DNA of 64,000 nucleotides from Anaerolineae bacterium (GTDB lineage Bacteria > Chloroflexota > Anaerolineae > Aggregatilineales > Phototrophicaceae). A program made the translations under genes and the position numbers. Of the stretch, positions 1 to 7,812 are shown in pieces. The notes below the pieces were generated by a model that saw only the letters and a program-made list of their open reading frames with translations, was not told the DNA's origin and ran no database searches. The stretch spans positions 1 through 64,000 of the forward strand of contig JAHDWN010000001.1 in the NCBI GenBank assembly GCA_023382675.1. The letters run 5' to 3'. Within the stretch, counting starts at the first letter, position 1. Every line of letters begins with the position of its first letter.

Positions 1-276
1 AACCCGCTCGATCTGGCGCTCGATACAGCCTTCCTGACCGAGGCCAATCTGCGCATGTACCTCGATAACGCGGCGGCTGATTATGTCGGGCCTAACTTAG
101 AACTCTTTTCCAGCCGTTTGAGCGCGCGCGGCATTCCGCACACTTACATCATCAATCCAGTCGGCGACCATAACGACGACTATTGGCGAGCGCATCTCAG
201 TGAATACCTCGCCTTCTATGGCCGCGACTGGCCGCGCGATGCCGGCAGCCTGCCAGGCTGTGAGGCTTCCAGTTAG
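1..276 (+). CDS. alpha/beta-hydrolase (putative esterase), C-terminal fragment
   Basis: Reading frame 1 is open from the first base of the window to the stop at 274-276, so this is the 3' end of a gene that starts outside. The visible part has the usual end of an esterase-D-type alpha/beta-hydrolase: a helix-rich stretch, GIPHTY, then PVGDHNDDYW, in which the His is in the position of the catalytic His of the Ser-Asp-His triad, followed by a last helix ending EYLAFYGRDW. The nucleophile Ser lies upstream of the window and cannot be checked. The family is inferred from the C-terminal pattern only. Confidence 0.6.
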   Translation, partial: NPLDLALDTAFLTEANLRMYLDNAAADYVGPNLELFSSRLSARGIPHTYIINPVGDHNDDYWRAHLSEYLAFYGRDWPRDAGSLPGCEASS

Positions 277-307
277 CAAGGTAGCAAGATTCACGGACAA
301 CACAACG

Positions 308-1051
308 ATGCCTACGCCATTCACACATCTGGCTGTCGCACAACGCCTCCTGAACGACCCGGCAGTCCCCGAATCCGCTCGCTCGGCTTTGTCGCGCGAA
401 CGAGCGGCCTTCATGCTCGGCAATATCGCCGCCGACGCACGCATTTCGGATGGCATCACGCGCGAAACCACACATTTCTTTGCCTATGACCGCTCCATCG
501 ACACGCATCCGTGGCGCGTCATGCTCGCCAAACATGCTGACCTTCAACGTACCGCGAGTCCGGCGCAGCGGGCATTCCTGGCGGGCTACACCGCTCACCT
601 GTCAATGGATGAAATCTGGTCGCTGGAAATGGTGCGCCCCTATTTCGCAGACAGCGCCTGGGGCAACCGTCGCCTGCGCTTCTTGATGCTCCACGTCATC
701 CTGATCTACATGGACGAACGGGATTATGGACTCCTGGAATACTGGCAGCGCACCACTCTCTGCACCGCAGAACCAGAAGGCTGGACACCCTTCTTGAGCG
801 ATGCCGCGCTCGTCGATTGGCGCAACTTTATCGGCAGCCAGCTTCGGCCAGGTGGCGAGAGCCAGACCCTCCAGGTATTGGGTGAACGACTCAGTCTGGA
901 ACCTGCCGAGTTGCGCGCCATCCTCGATGACGGCGAGCGGATGCAGAGCGATCTCTGGGCCAACGTGCCTCAGTCACTGCTGGCAGAGGTCGAGGCACAT
1001 ATGTACGACCACGCACGTACACAGATGCTGATCTACCTCGACAATCTCTAA
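308..1051 (+). CDS. zinc-dependent phospholipase C-like protein
   Basis: 247 residues. The start MPTPFTHLAVA is chosen because the homology-like region begins there; an in-frame start at 200 would overlap the upstream gene. His at FTHLAVA, the GNIAADAR and TTHFF segments and GYTAHLSMDEIW follow the pattern of zinc-dependent phospholipase C-like proteins (His/Asp zinc ligands in an all-helical fold). No signal peptide is visible, so a cytoplasmic protein is likely and the true substrate is unknown. It lies 31 bases after the esterase and its stop overlaps the stop of the convergent OsmC gene by about 4 bases. Confidence 0.65.
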   Translation: MPTPFTHLAVAQRLLNDPAVPESARSALSRERAAFMLGNIAADARISDGITRETTHFFAYDRSIDTHPWRVMLAKHADLQRTASPAQRAFLAGYTAHLSMDEIWSLEMVRPYFADSAWGNRRLRFLMLHVILIYMDERDYGLLEYWQRTTLCTAEPEGWTPFLSDAALVDWRNFIGSQLRPGGESQTLQVLGERLSLEPAELRAILDDGERMQSDLWANVPQSLLAEVEAHMYDHARTQMLIYLDNL

Positions 1052-1563
1052 GCACGCCGCCGCACGGGCGCGGGCTGCTTGAGCGTGTTCAGCACCGGGC
1101 ACGTCGCTTCCACGGCTGCGTGCATCCGCTCGACATCCTCAGGCGACGCTGTGCTGCTCAAGTGCGCCACATATGAGATGTCTTCGAGCATCGAGATCCC
1201 CTCATAGGGCAGGCCGACGACCGGCCCCATATCAATCGATCCGCTGACTTCGACTTCAACCTGATCGAACGGAATGTCGAGCAAGCAGGACTGGATAACA
1301 TACGTGTGTACGAGGCAGCTCGCCAGCGCGCCGAGCAGCATTTCCGGCGCGGTCGGCCCCAGACCATGACCGGCCATGCCGGGCGCAGAGTCGCTGACCA
1401 TCGTGTGTTCGCCCATACGCGTGGGACGCGCGCCCGTGTTCCCGGCCAGCTTCGAACTGGCGCTCAGGCGCACAACGCCTGTCTCCCGCGCAGGCTCCCA
1501 ATCGGCGCGTCGCTGGGCCAGAATTTGCTTCTTCCGTTGCAGATAATAATCGAGTGCTGCCAT
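1048..1563 (-). CDS. OsmC/Ohr family peroxide-reducing protein
   Basis: 171 residues. The ATG at 1563 (MAALDYYLQRKK) has a good ribosome-binding site, GAGGAG, just upstream, so the longer in-frame form from 1629 is not preferred. The two cysteines of the family are present, one in the long central helix (GALASCLVHTY) and one in EATCPVLNTL. OsmC/Ohr proteins reduce organic hydroperoxides using this thiol pair. The basic N-terminal extension of about 40 residues (QRKKQILAQRRADWEP) is seen in a subset of OsmC proteins. It converges with the phospholipase-like gene. It appears to be a single-gene unit. Confidence 0.8.
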   Translation of the reverse strand: MAALDYYLQRKKQILAQRRADWEPARETGVVRLSASSKLAGNTGARPTRMGEHTMVSDSAPGMAGHGLGPTAPEMLLGALASCLVHTYVIQSCLLDIPFDQVEVEVSGSIDMGPVVGLPYEGISMLEDISYVAHLSSTASPEDVERMHAAVEATCPVLNTLKQPAPVRRRA

Positions 1564-1641
1564 GATCGTCTCCTCTGATGTGATGCGGCCTGCGGCCCAT
1601 TCTACCGACTCACACCATAGGGCAACCACGTAAAATGCCCT

Positions 1642-2796
1642 CTAGAATCTGCCCGTCATCGCGTCCACGTAACCCGTAAGCTCCGCATAACCGTAGCCGG
1701 TCAGATCGCCGCTGATACGCACGCTGCCTTCCCAGTAGGCGATACCGCCGCCATGCAGCTCCTGATCAAGGATCTGCGGTGTCAGCATCAGGCTGAACGG
1801 TGCGCTGCCTGACGGATTGACGCGGATTGTCCAGCCGGAGGGATAGACCGCGCCGGTGTGCGGGCTTGTCCAGGTATCTGTCGATTCGATGGTGAACGAT
1901 TCCGCATCCAGATATTCCGTTGTGCCGTCAGGGTTGACCAGCAGTCCGCCGAAATACGGATCACGCTCACCGTCAACCAGCCGGATCTGCCCGACCATCA
2001 ACTCGCGGTCATCGTCCAACTGCAAGCCGAACCAGTCCCAGCCGAGCGCGTCGGCGCCCAGGGCGCTGGTGCCGAATTCGTGATCTTTCCACGTATAACC
2101 AGTGACTGAGAATGTCCGATCGCCGATCCGGATCTGTCCCTGCGTCGCCAGACGGCTGAGCGAATAGTAGTAGCTCGCGTTGCCGGGCGCGTCGCTCTTC
2201 TGGCTCAGCCCACTATCACCCTGGAGCGCGGCCGGTTTTACCTGATCGAGGATCAGGTTGATCCCATAGACATCGGTGTCCGCTGTAATCTGAGTCTGCG
2301 TCGCATCTGCGTCAAGCGCGCGCACCTCCCAGTTCTCCAGCCAGACGCGATAGGCCGGATCAACGGTTGCGCCAGCCAAGCCCGCGCTGCCCCGGCTGAA
2401 GCGCTCCTCGTGAAAGAACTGATCATCCGCCACGTCGCTCACAGTGAAGTGCGCCATGTAGAGTTGATCGGTGCGCCACTCTGATCCGTCGGCGGCTTCA
2501 CCGGGCGCAATGCCACGCCGGAAGATCGTGAACTGAAAGCCAAAACGCCGATCATCTTCCGTCGCCACGTTACCGGTGTAATACCACCATTCTGTTTGAT
2601 AATCAGGATGCGGGCCGAAATCACGCGGAAACTGCCAGTCGCGCGCGTCGAAAGCACGCGCGAACCCGCTCGTGTCCGCGCTGCTCATTAAAATCGTGCT
2701 CGCGCGCACCTCATCGCTGCTGCTTGCATCGATCAGGCTCACACCGAACAGAATGATCGACACGACCACGGCCGCCAGCACAATGTAACGCCACAT
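1642..2796 (-). CDS. AttH/CrtC-family lipocalin-like protein (carotenoid 1,2-hydratase-like)
   Basis: About 384 residues. The ATG at 2796 (MWRYIVLAAVVV) has GGAAG 8 bases upstream; a TTG at 2811 is the alternative. A single hydrophobic segment at residues 3-22 looks like a signal anchor or signal peptide, placing the rest outside the membrane. Motifs typical of the AttH/CrtC family follow: FPRDFGPHPDYQTEWWYYTGN, then FGFQFTIFRRG, TGYTWKDHEFG and GWDWFGLQLDD, i.e. two lipocalin-like barrels. Family members include hydroxyneurosporene/carotenoid hydratases, but no carotenoid gene is nearby, so the substrate here is unknown. It stands alone between convergent and divergent neighbours. Confidence 0.75.
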   Translation of the reverse strand: MWRYIVLAAVVVSIILFGVSLIDASSSDEVRASTILMSSADTSGFARAFDARDWQFPRDFGPHPDYQTEWWYYTGNVATEDDRRFGFQFTIFRRGIAPGEAADGSEWRTDQLYMAHFTVSDVADDQFFHEERFSRGSAGLAGATVDPAYRVWLENWEVRALDADATQTQITADTDVYGINLILDQVKPAALQGDSGLSQKSDAPGNASYYYSLSRLATQGQIRIGDRTFSVTGYTWKDHEFGTSALGADALGWDWFGLQLDDDRELMVGQIRLVDGERDPYFGGLLVNPDGTTEYLDAESFTIESTDTWTSPHTGAVYPSGWTIRVNPSGSAPFSLMLTPQILDQELHGGGIAYWEGSVRISGDLTGYGYAELTGYVDAMTGRF

Positions 2797-2963
2797 TGCT
2801 TCATCTTCCAATCGTTCAATACGTACTGAATATAACGGGTGTCGATAAGCGGTGAATGAGAACTCTTGGACAAAATGAACGGATTCGCGAGCATAAACCA
2901 GCGGTAGAGCTCAGGAGATGTGTTATCCTTGCGCTGTCGAGAAACAGGAGCGGAGGTGTGCCA

Positions 2964-4205
2964 GTGACGAAACGAGTCGCCATCCTCCACTTCGCGAGTC
3001 CGCCGACTATCGGCGGCGTGGAAACAACCATCTTTTACCAGGCCCGCGGACTGGCTGATCGCGGCTACAGTGTCAAGGTAATCAGCGGTGTCGGTGGCGA
3101 TTTTGATGCGCGCGTGCCAACGATCATCGAACCGCTCATCTATTCAAAACATCCGGACGTACTTACCGTCAAAACTGAACTTGATCGAGGCCGGGTAACG
3201 CTCACTTTTGATCGGTTGACGCAAAGGCTTTACGATGCGCTCAAGGCGCAGCTATCGGGCTGTGATGTCTGTATCGCCCACAATGTCCATACATTGCATA
3301 AGAACATCGCGTTGACGGCTGCTCTGGCGCGCATCACTGACGAGTTGCCTTTGCGCCAGATCGCCTGGTGCCACGATCTCGCCTGGACAAATCCGCAGTA
3401 TCAGGCGGAGCTGCATACCGGCTATCCTTGGGAACTCCTGCGCACCATCTGGAAAAACACGACTTATGTCACCGTTTCTGAACCACGCCAGCAGGAGCTG
3501 GCAGATCTGCTGGGGCTGGAGGCTGAGCAGGTCAAAGTCATGGCACCCGGCGTTGATCCGGAACGCTTCTGGCAATGGACACCGACGATGACGATGCTGA
3601 ATCAACGGCTGCGCCTGTTGGACGCCGATGGCACACTGCTTCTGCCTGCACGCCTGACGCGCAGGAAAAATATCGCCCTGGCGCTGAAGATACTCGCTGC
3701 ACTGCGCAATCTCTCCGGTCAGGATTTCCGTCTCGTCGTCACCGGCCCGCCCGGCCCGCACAATCCCGGCAACCTGGGGTATCTGGGCGAGTTGCTCGAT
3801 TTGCGTCATGCACTGCAAATGGACGAATGTGTACATTTCGTTTATGCTTACGGTGAATCGCTCAATCAACCGCTCGTACTCGATGATGCCACCATCGCCA
3901 ATCTGTATCTGCTCGCCGATGCCTTGATTTTTCCGAGCATACAGGAGGGATTTGGTATCCCTATTTTGGAAGCCGGCCTGGCAGGTTTGCCGGTATTCTG
4001 TGCGGATATTCCACCGCTCCGAAAGTCCGGCCAGGATGACGCTTTCTACTTCGATCCGGTCGCTGCCGATCCGGATGCCGTGGCAAAACACATACTTGAG
4101 GCCATCGAAAATGACGCGCGCTCTCGCCTGAAAAAGCGCGTTCGCAAAACTTATCGATGGGAAACCATCATTCGGGAAAGGTTAGTGCCATTGCTGGAGG
4201 TCTGA
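2964..4205 (+). CDS. GT4 glycosyltransferase, candidate for mannosylglucosylglycerate-type synthesis
   Basis: 413 residues. The GTG at 2964 has GGAGG 7 bases upstream and the protein starts VTKRVAILHFASPP. GT-B fold family 4 retaining transferase: IGGVETTIFYQARGL near the N-terminus, a VTVSEPRQQ segment before the second domain, MAPGVDPERFW, and the donor-site EX7E motif in FPSIQEGFGIPILEAG. The stop is 2 bases before the start of the downstream gpgS-like gene, whose ribosome-binding site lies inside this gene, so they are almost surely co-translated. By context it may act on glucosylglycerate or its phosphate; that is inference, the family alone does not give the acceptor. Confidence 0.75.
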   Translation: MTKRVAILHFASPPTIGGVETTIFYQARGLADRGYSVKVISGVGGDFDARVPTIIEPLIYSKHPDVLTVKTELDRGRVTLTFDRLTQRLYDALKAQLSGCDVCIAHNVHTLHKNIALTAALARITDELPLRQIAWCHDLAWTNPQYQAELHTGYPWELLRTIWKNTTYVTVSEPRQQELADLLGLEAEQVKVMAPGVDPERFWQWTPTMTMLNQRLRLLDADGTLLLPARLTRRKNIALALKILAALRNLSGQDFRLVVTGPPGPHNPGNLGYLGELLDLRHALQMDECVHFVYAYGESLNQPLVLDDATIANLYLLADALIFPSIQEGFGIPILEAGLAGLPVFCADIPPLRKSGQDDAFYFDPVAADPDAVAKHILEAIENDARSRLKKRVRKTYRWETIIRERLVPLLEV

Positions 4206-4207
4206 CA

Positions 4208-6025
4208 GTGAATCAATCGACACGCCGTGTTCTGCTCGTTGTCGCCGAAACCAGCCAGATTCACGGATGGGCACATCTGGCGAGCCAACTGGCCGCTATC
4301 GATGGCGAAGTTCACCTTCGCGGGATGGTGATTGTGCCTGATGGAGTCAGCCTGAGCGAGGGCGCGATGGCAGCAGGCCAGATGCGACGTGACTTGAACC
4401 GGCTGCCTCAGGATTTCCCCCACTTTTCGCAAGAAGTCAAAGTCCATGTTGGCTACGAGCCGATGGCGAATGTGCTCGAAGAAATCTCCAGTCTGAGAAT
4501 CGATCTCATACTAGCCCAGTGGAATGGGCCACATGGTCTGACGGGCGGTATCAGCACCGATGACATCCTGCACGAAACCGCTTGCGACGTAGTGTTGGCT
4601 GCACGGGATACCTGGCAACAGCCAGGCTCGGTTCTATTGGCCCTGCGCGGCGGCCCGAATCTGTCTCTGGGTCTGGATGTCGCGCGCGCGCTGGCAGACG
4701 GGTATCCCATTACGCTGCTCCATGCCGCCAATACCCAGCGCAATTTTGGCCCCCTGGGTCAACTCCTGGAAAACGAACCGTATATTACCCGCGTGATCAC
4801 CGAAAGCAGTGACATCCGCGAAAGCATTGACCGTGAACTGCCACTGCACAAAGTCATCGTCATTGGCGCAACTTTTCGACAGCCCGAAGCCAGCGAAAGC
4901 CTTGCCGGCCCCCTGGTGAACACCGTTTATGAATCGTCGCCATCCTCGCTTGTGCTCGTGCGCACCGGGCAACCAGAACACTACACCTTCCACTTGCCGC
5001 GTTACAACGTGCGCGCTCCAGTGGATCTTTCGACCCGTGTTGATCGATGGTTTGCGGAGTCCACGTTCCACAGCGAGGAATTTGCCGATCTGCGCCAGCT
5101 CCTGGCCTTGAAGGAGAAGCAGGGTCTGACCATCAGCGTCGGTCTGCCCGCACTCAACGAAGAAGCAACCGTAGCCAGGGTCATTGGAACGATCAAAAAG
5201 GCGCTCATGGATGACCTGCCTCTGATCGATGAGATCGTGCTCATCGACAGCAATTCGAACGACAACACCCGCCAGATCGCTTCGATGTTCGGCATCCCCG
5301 TATACATCCACCAGGAAATCCTGGCGCGGGAAATGGGTGCCTACCGTGGCAAGGGCGAGGCGCTCTGGAAAAGCCTGCACGTGCTCAAGGGGGACATTGT
5401 CGCCTGGATCGACACGGACATCACCAACATTCGCCCGCACTTCATTTATGGTCTGCTTGGCCCGCTGCTCATGCACCCGCGCATCCAGTACGTCAAGGGC
5501 TTCTACCAACGCCCAATAAGAGAAGGCAGCAGGCAGCAGGCGACCGGCGGGGGTCGTGTGACCGAATTGGTGGCGCGCCCACTCCTCAATTTGTTTTACC
5601 CGGAGCTTTCCGGCGTGATTCAGCCGCTGTCGGGCGAGTATGCCGGGCGACGTACACTCTTTGAGAAGCTGCCGTTTTTCACCGGCTATGGCGTCGAAAC
5701 CGGGCTGCTGATCGATATTCTTGAGGCGGTCGGTCTGGAAGGCATGGCACAAAGCGATCTGGAGGTTCGGGTGCATCACAACCAGACGCTGACCGACCTC
5801 AGCAAGATGTCGTTCGCTATCTTGCAGGTATTCATTGCGCGACTAGAGCAAAAGTATGGCGCAGAGCTACTCGACAAAGCCAACCGGACGATGAAAACCA
5901 TCGTCCATGAGCCGGGGCGCTTCGCCCTTGAAATCAACGACATCGCCGATGCCGAGCGCCCGCCGATGATCAGCGTGCCCGCCTATAGTCTGTCACGCTG
6001 CCCGACCGCGTCCGCCTCTGGATGA
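4208..6025 (+). CDS. gpgS: glucosyl-3-phosphoglycerate synthase (GT81) with N-terminal tandem Usp-like domains
   Basis: 605 residues; GTG at 4208 with GGAGG 7 bases upstream. The C-terminal half (from about residue 305) is a GT-A transferase of the GpgS type: GLPALNEEATVARVI, IDEIVLIDSNSNDNTR, the metal-binding DTD at about residues 402-404 (AWIDTDITNI), YVKGFYQRP and the acceptor region SGEYAGRR and GYGVETGLLIDI. GpgS makes glucosyl-3-phosphoglycerate from NDP-glucose and 3-phosphoglycerate. The first ~280 residues are not part of a normal GpgS (about 320 residues); they read as two universal-stress-protein-like alpha/beta units (RRVLLVVAETS..., then PGSVLLALRGGPNLSLGLDVARALADG...LVLVRTG). 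No separate phosphatase gene is adjacent. Confidence 0.85.
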   Translation: MNQSTRRVLLVVAETSQIHGWAHLASQLAAIDGEVHLRGMVIVPDGVSLSEGAMAAGQMRRDLNRLPQDFPHFSQEVKVHVGYEPMANVLEEISSLRIDLILAQWNGPHGLTGGISTDDILHETACDVVLAARDTWQQPGSVLLALRGGPNLSLGLDVARALADGYPITLLHAANTQRNFGPLGQLLENEPYITRVITESSDIRESIDRELPLHKVIVIGATFRQPEASESLAGPLVNTVYESSPSSLVLVRTGQPEHYTFHLPRYNVRAPVDLSTRVDRWFAESTFHSEEFADLRQLLALKEKQGLTISVGLPALNEEATVARVIGTIKKALMDDLPLIDEIVLIDSNSNDNTRQIASMFGIPVYIHQEILAREMGAYRGKGEALWKSLHVLKGDIVAWIDTDITNIRPHFIYGLLGPLLMHPRIQYVKGFYQRPIREGSRQQATGGGRVTELVARPLLNLFYPELSGVIQPLSGEYAGRRTLFEKLPFFTGYGVETGLLIDILEAVGLEGMAQSDLEVRVHHNQTLTDLSKMSFAILQVFIARLEQKYGAELLDKANRTMKTIVHEPGRFALEINDIADAERPPMISVPAYSLSRCPTASASG

Positions 6026-6050
6026 CGACGCGCAGCCGCTCACTCGGCGG

Positions 6051-6056
6051 TATAAT
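6051..6056 (+). promoter_or_regulatory. possible -10 element before the XPB-like gene
   Basis: TATAAT at 6051-6056 in the 70-base gap after gpgS and 40 bases before the next start. No convincing -35 hexamer is seen 16-18 bases upstream, so this is only a weak promoter candidate. Confidence 0.3.
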
Positions 6057-6095
6057 GGTCGGGAATTAGCGGCAAACAATGCCTGGGAACAGCCT

Positions 6096-7811
6096 ATGGT
6101 CAGCCTTCTACGCACTCTCCAGGACAGCGAACCAGCGCTGCTGCCTATTTTGGCAGCCCGCTGGCAGGTGAAAATCGATCCTAAGGATCGTGAGGTCGCC
6201 GTCAAGCTGATCGCCAATGCCATGCTCGATCAGTCGCGTGTCGAGCAAATGTGGGGCAGCATCAGCGACGCCGAGCGCGGCGCGCTCCAGGTGATCGCCT
6301 CGAACCAGGGCAAGATGCCGGAATCGATGTTCACCCGTCTCTTCGGCGAAATCCGCCGCATGGGAGCCGGTCAAATCGAGCGTGAGCAGCCTCATGAGCA
6401 CCCTGCCGGTACGGCAGAAGCGCTTTTCTACCGTGGGCTGATCGGGATCGCTTTCGAAACGTCCAACGCCGGGCCACGCGCCATCGTCTACGTCCCAGAT
6501 GATCTCTTCACCGTGCTGCCCTTTCACAAAACAGCCTATGAGCATCTCGACGAGATCGACGACGAAGCGTTCACCGATGATGAAGATCAAACGGTCGAGC
6601 TGACAGCACTGGAGCAACCAGACAGCATCCAGCCTGCCGATACATCCATTGTGGACGACATGACGACCCTGCTGGCGCACATTCAGTTGTATGCACCTGC
6701 GCTTGCAGACGACATGCTCGCCGACGCCGATACACTGCTGCCCTATCTGCTCGTGCCGGAACATGAACGCCTCGTCTTCCTCATAGGCCTTGCCGCTTCC
6801 GCCGATACCATCGAAGTTCAGGAGGGGCGCGTCTACGTCAAACGTGCGGAAGCGCGCCGCTGGCTGGGTTCGACGCGTTCGGAACAGGTGCGGATGTTGG
6901 CGCAGACATGGCGTGCGAGTGAGCTTTATCATGATTTGTGGCATGTACTCGGCCTGCTGGTCGAACGTGAAGCGGGCACGATGCCACAGTACAACCCGAT
7001 GCCACCGCGCGAAGCGGCCATCGATCTCCTGGCGAACCTCGCGCCGCGCGAGCAGTGGTGGTCGCAAGATGCCTTCATCGACGCCATGAAGCAGCATGAC
7101 CGGGATTTTCAGCGCCCGAACGGCGACTACGACAACTGGTACATTCGCAACGCAGATGGTGAATATCTAACTGGCGAAGGCAGTTGGGATGCCGTCGAAG
7201 GCGCGCTGCTTCACTACTATCTCAACGGCCCGTTCCACTGGCTTGGCCTGCTCGACGTGGCCGATGGCGCTGCCCGACTGACGGCCTATGGCCGTGCGTT
7301 CGTCGCCGGTCGAAACTGGCCCACGCCGCCGGAGAATCCGGAGAAGATCGCCCTCAAAGACGACGGCACAATCCTGGTTCCCCGCAAAGCCGCACGCATC
7401 GACCGTTTTCAAGTCGCGCGCGTCACGACCTGGGTCAGCAGCGGCGATCCGTTCACCTACCGGTTGGATGGCGCCAGCATCAGCAAAGCAGCAGAACAGG
7501 GTATCAACGTCGGCCATATCAGCGGCTTTCTGACCAAAGCCGCTGGCGATCAACCGCTGCCTGCCCCAATGACGCGGCTGTTGGAGAATTGGCGCGGCGG
7601 GTTTTCGGCCACCGCTTCCGTCGAAAAGGCGCTCGTTTTGCGGACAACCTCATCAGATACGCTGGATTTCATCTACGACACACCGGCACTGCGCCGCTAT
7701 CTGGGTGCGCGCCTTGGCCCGATGGCTGTCATTGTCCGCGCCGATCAACTCGAAGACCTGCAAATGGCGCTTGGTGTGCATGGCATCCAGATAGACCTGA
7801 TCGGATTCTAG
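6096..7811 (+). CDS. XPB/Ssl2-like helicase-associated domain protein
   Basis: 571 residues, no Walker motifs. The N-terminal region has a helical, acid-rich wHTH-like pattern (EQMWGSISDAERGALQVIASNQGKM). The C-terminal ~90 residues, EKALVLRTTSSDTLDFIYD...YLGARLGPMAVIVRADQLEDLQMALGVHGIQ, match the pattern of the helicase C-terminal XPB/Ssl2-like domain found in stand-alone bacterial proteins without ATPase motors. A DNA- or protein-binding role is likely, exact function unknown. The next gene starts one base after its stop, so they probably share a transcript. Confidence 0.6.
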   Translation: MVSLLRTLQDSEPALLPILAARWQVKIDPKDREVAVKLIANAMLDQSRVEQMWGSISDAERGALQVIASNQGKMPESMFTRLFGEIRRMGAGQIEREQPHEHPAGTAEALFYRGLIGIAFETSNAGPRAIVYVPDDLFTVLPFHKTAYEHLDEIDDEAFTDDEDQTVELTALEQPDSIQPADTSIVDDMTTLLAHIQLYAPALADDMLADADTLLPYLLVPEHERLVFLIGLAASADTIEVQEGRVYVKRAEARRWLGSTRSEQVRMLAQTWRASELYHDLWHVLGLLVEREAGTMPQYNPMPPREAAIDLLANLAPREQWWSQDAFIDAMKQHDRDFQRPNGDYDNWYIRNADGEYLTGEGSWDAVEGALLHYYLNGPFHWLGLLDVADGAARLTAYGRAFVAGRNWPTPPENPEKIALKDDGTILVPRKAARIDRFQVARVTTWVSSGDPFTYRLDGASISKAAEQGINVGHISGFLTKAAGDQPLPAPMTRLLENWRGGFSATASVEKALVLRTTSSDTLDFIYDTPALRRYLGARLGPMAVIVRADQLEDLQMALGVHGIQIDLIGF

Positions 7812-7812
7812 T

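Noticed and set aside
200-307. Upstream extension of the Zn-PLC-like protein to the in-frame ATG at 200
   Set aside because: It would overlap the esterase gene by 77 bases and the added residues show no conserved pattern.
4634-5779. Minus-strand open frame opposite the gpgS-like gene (381 codons)
   Set aside because: No recognisable domains; the plus-strand frame has clear GT81 motifs.
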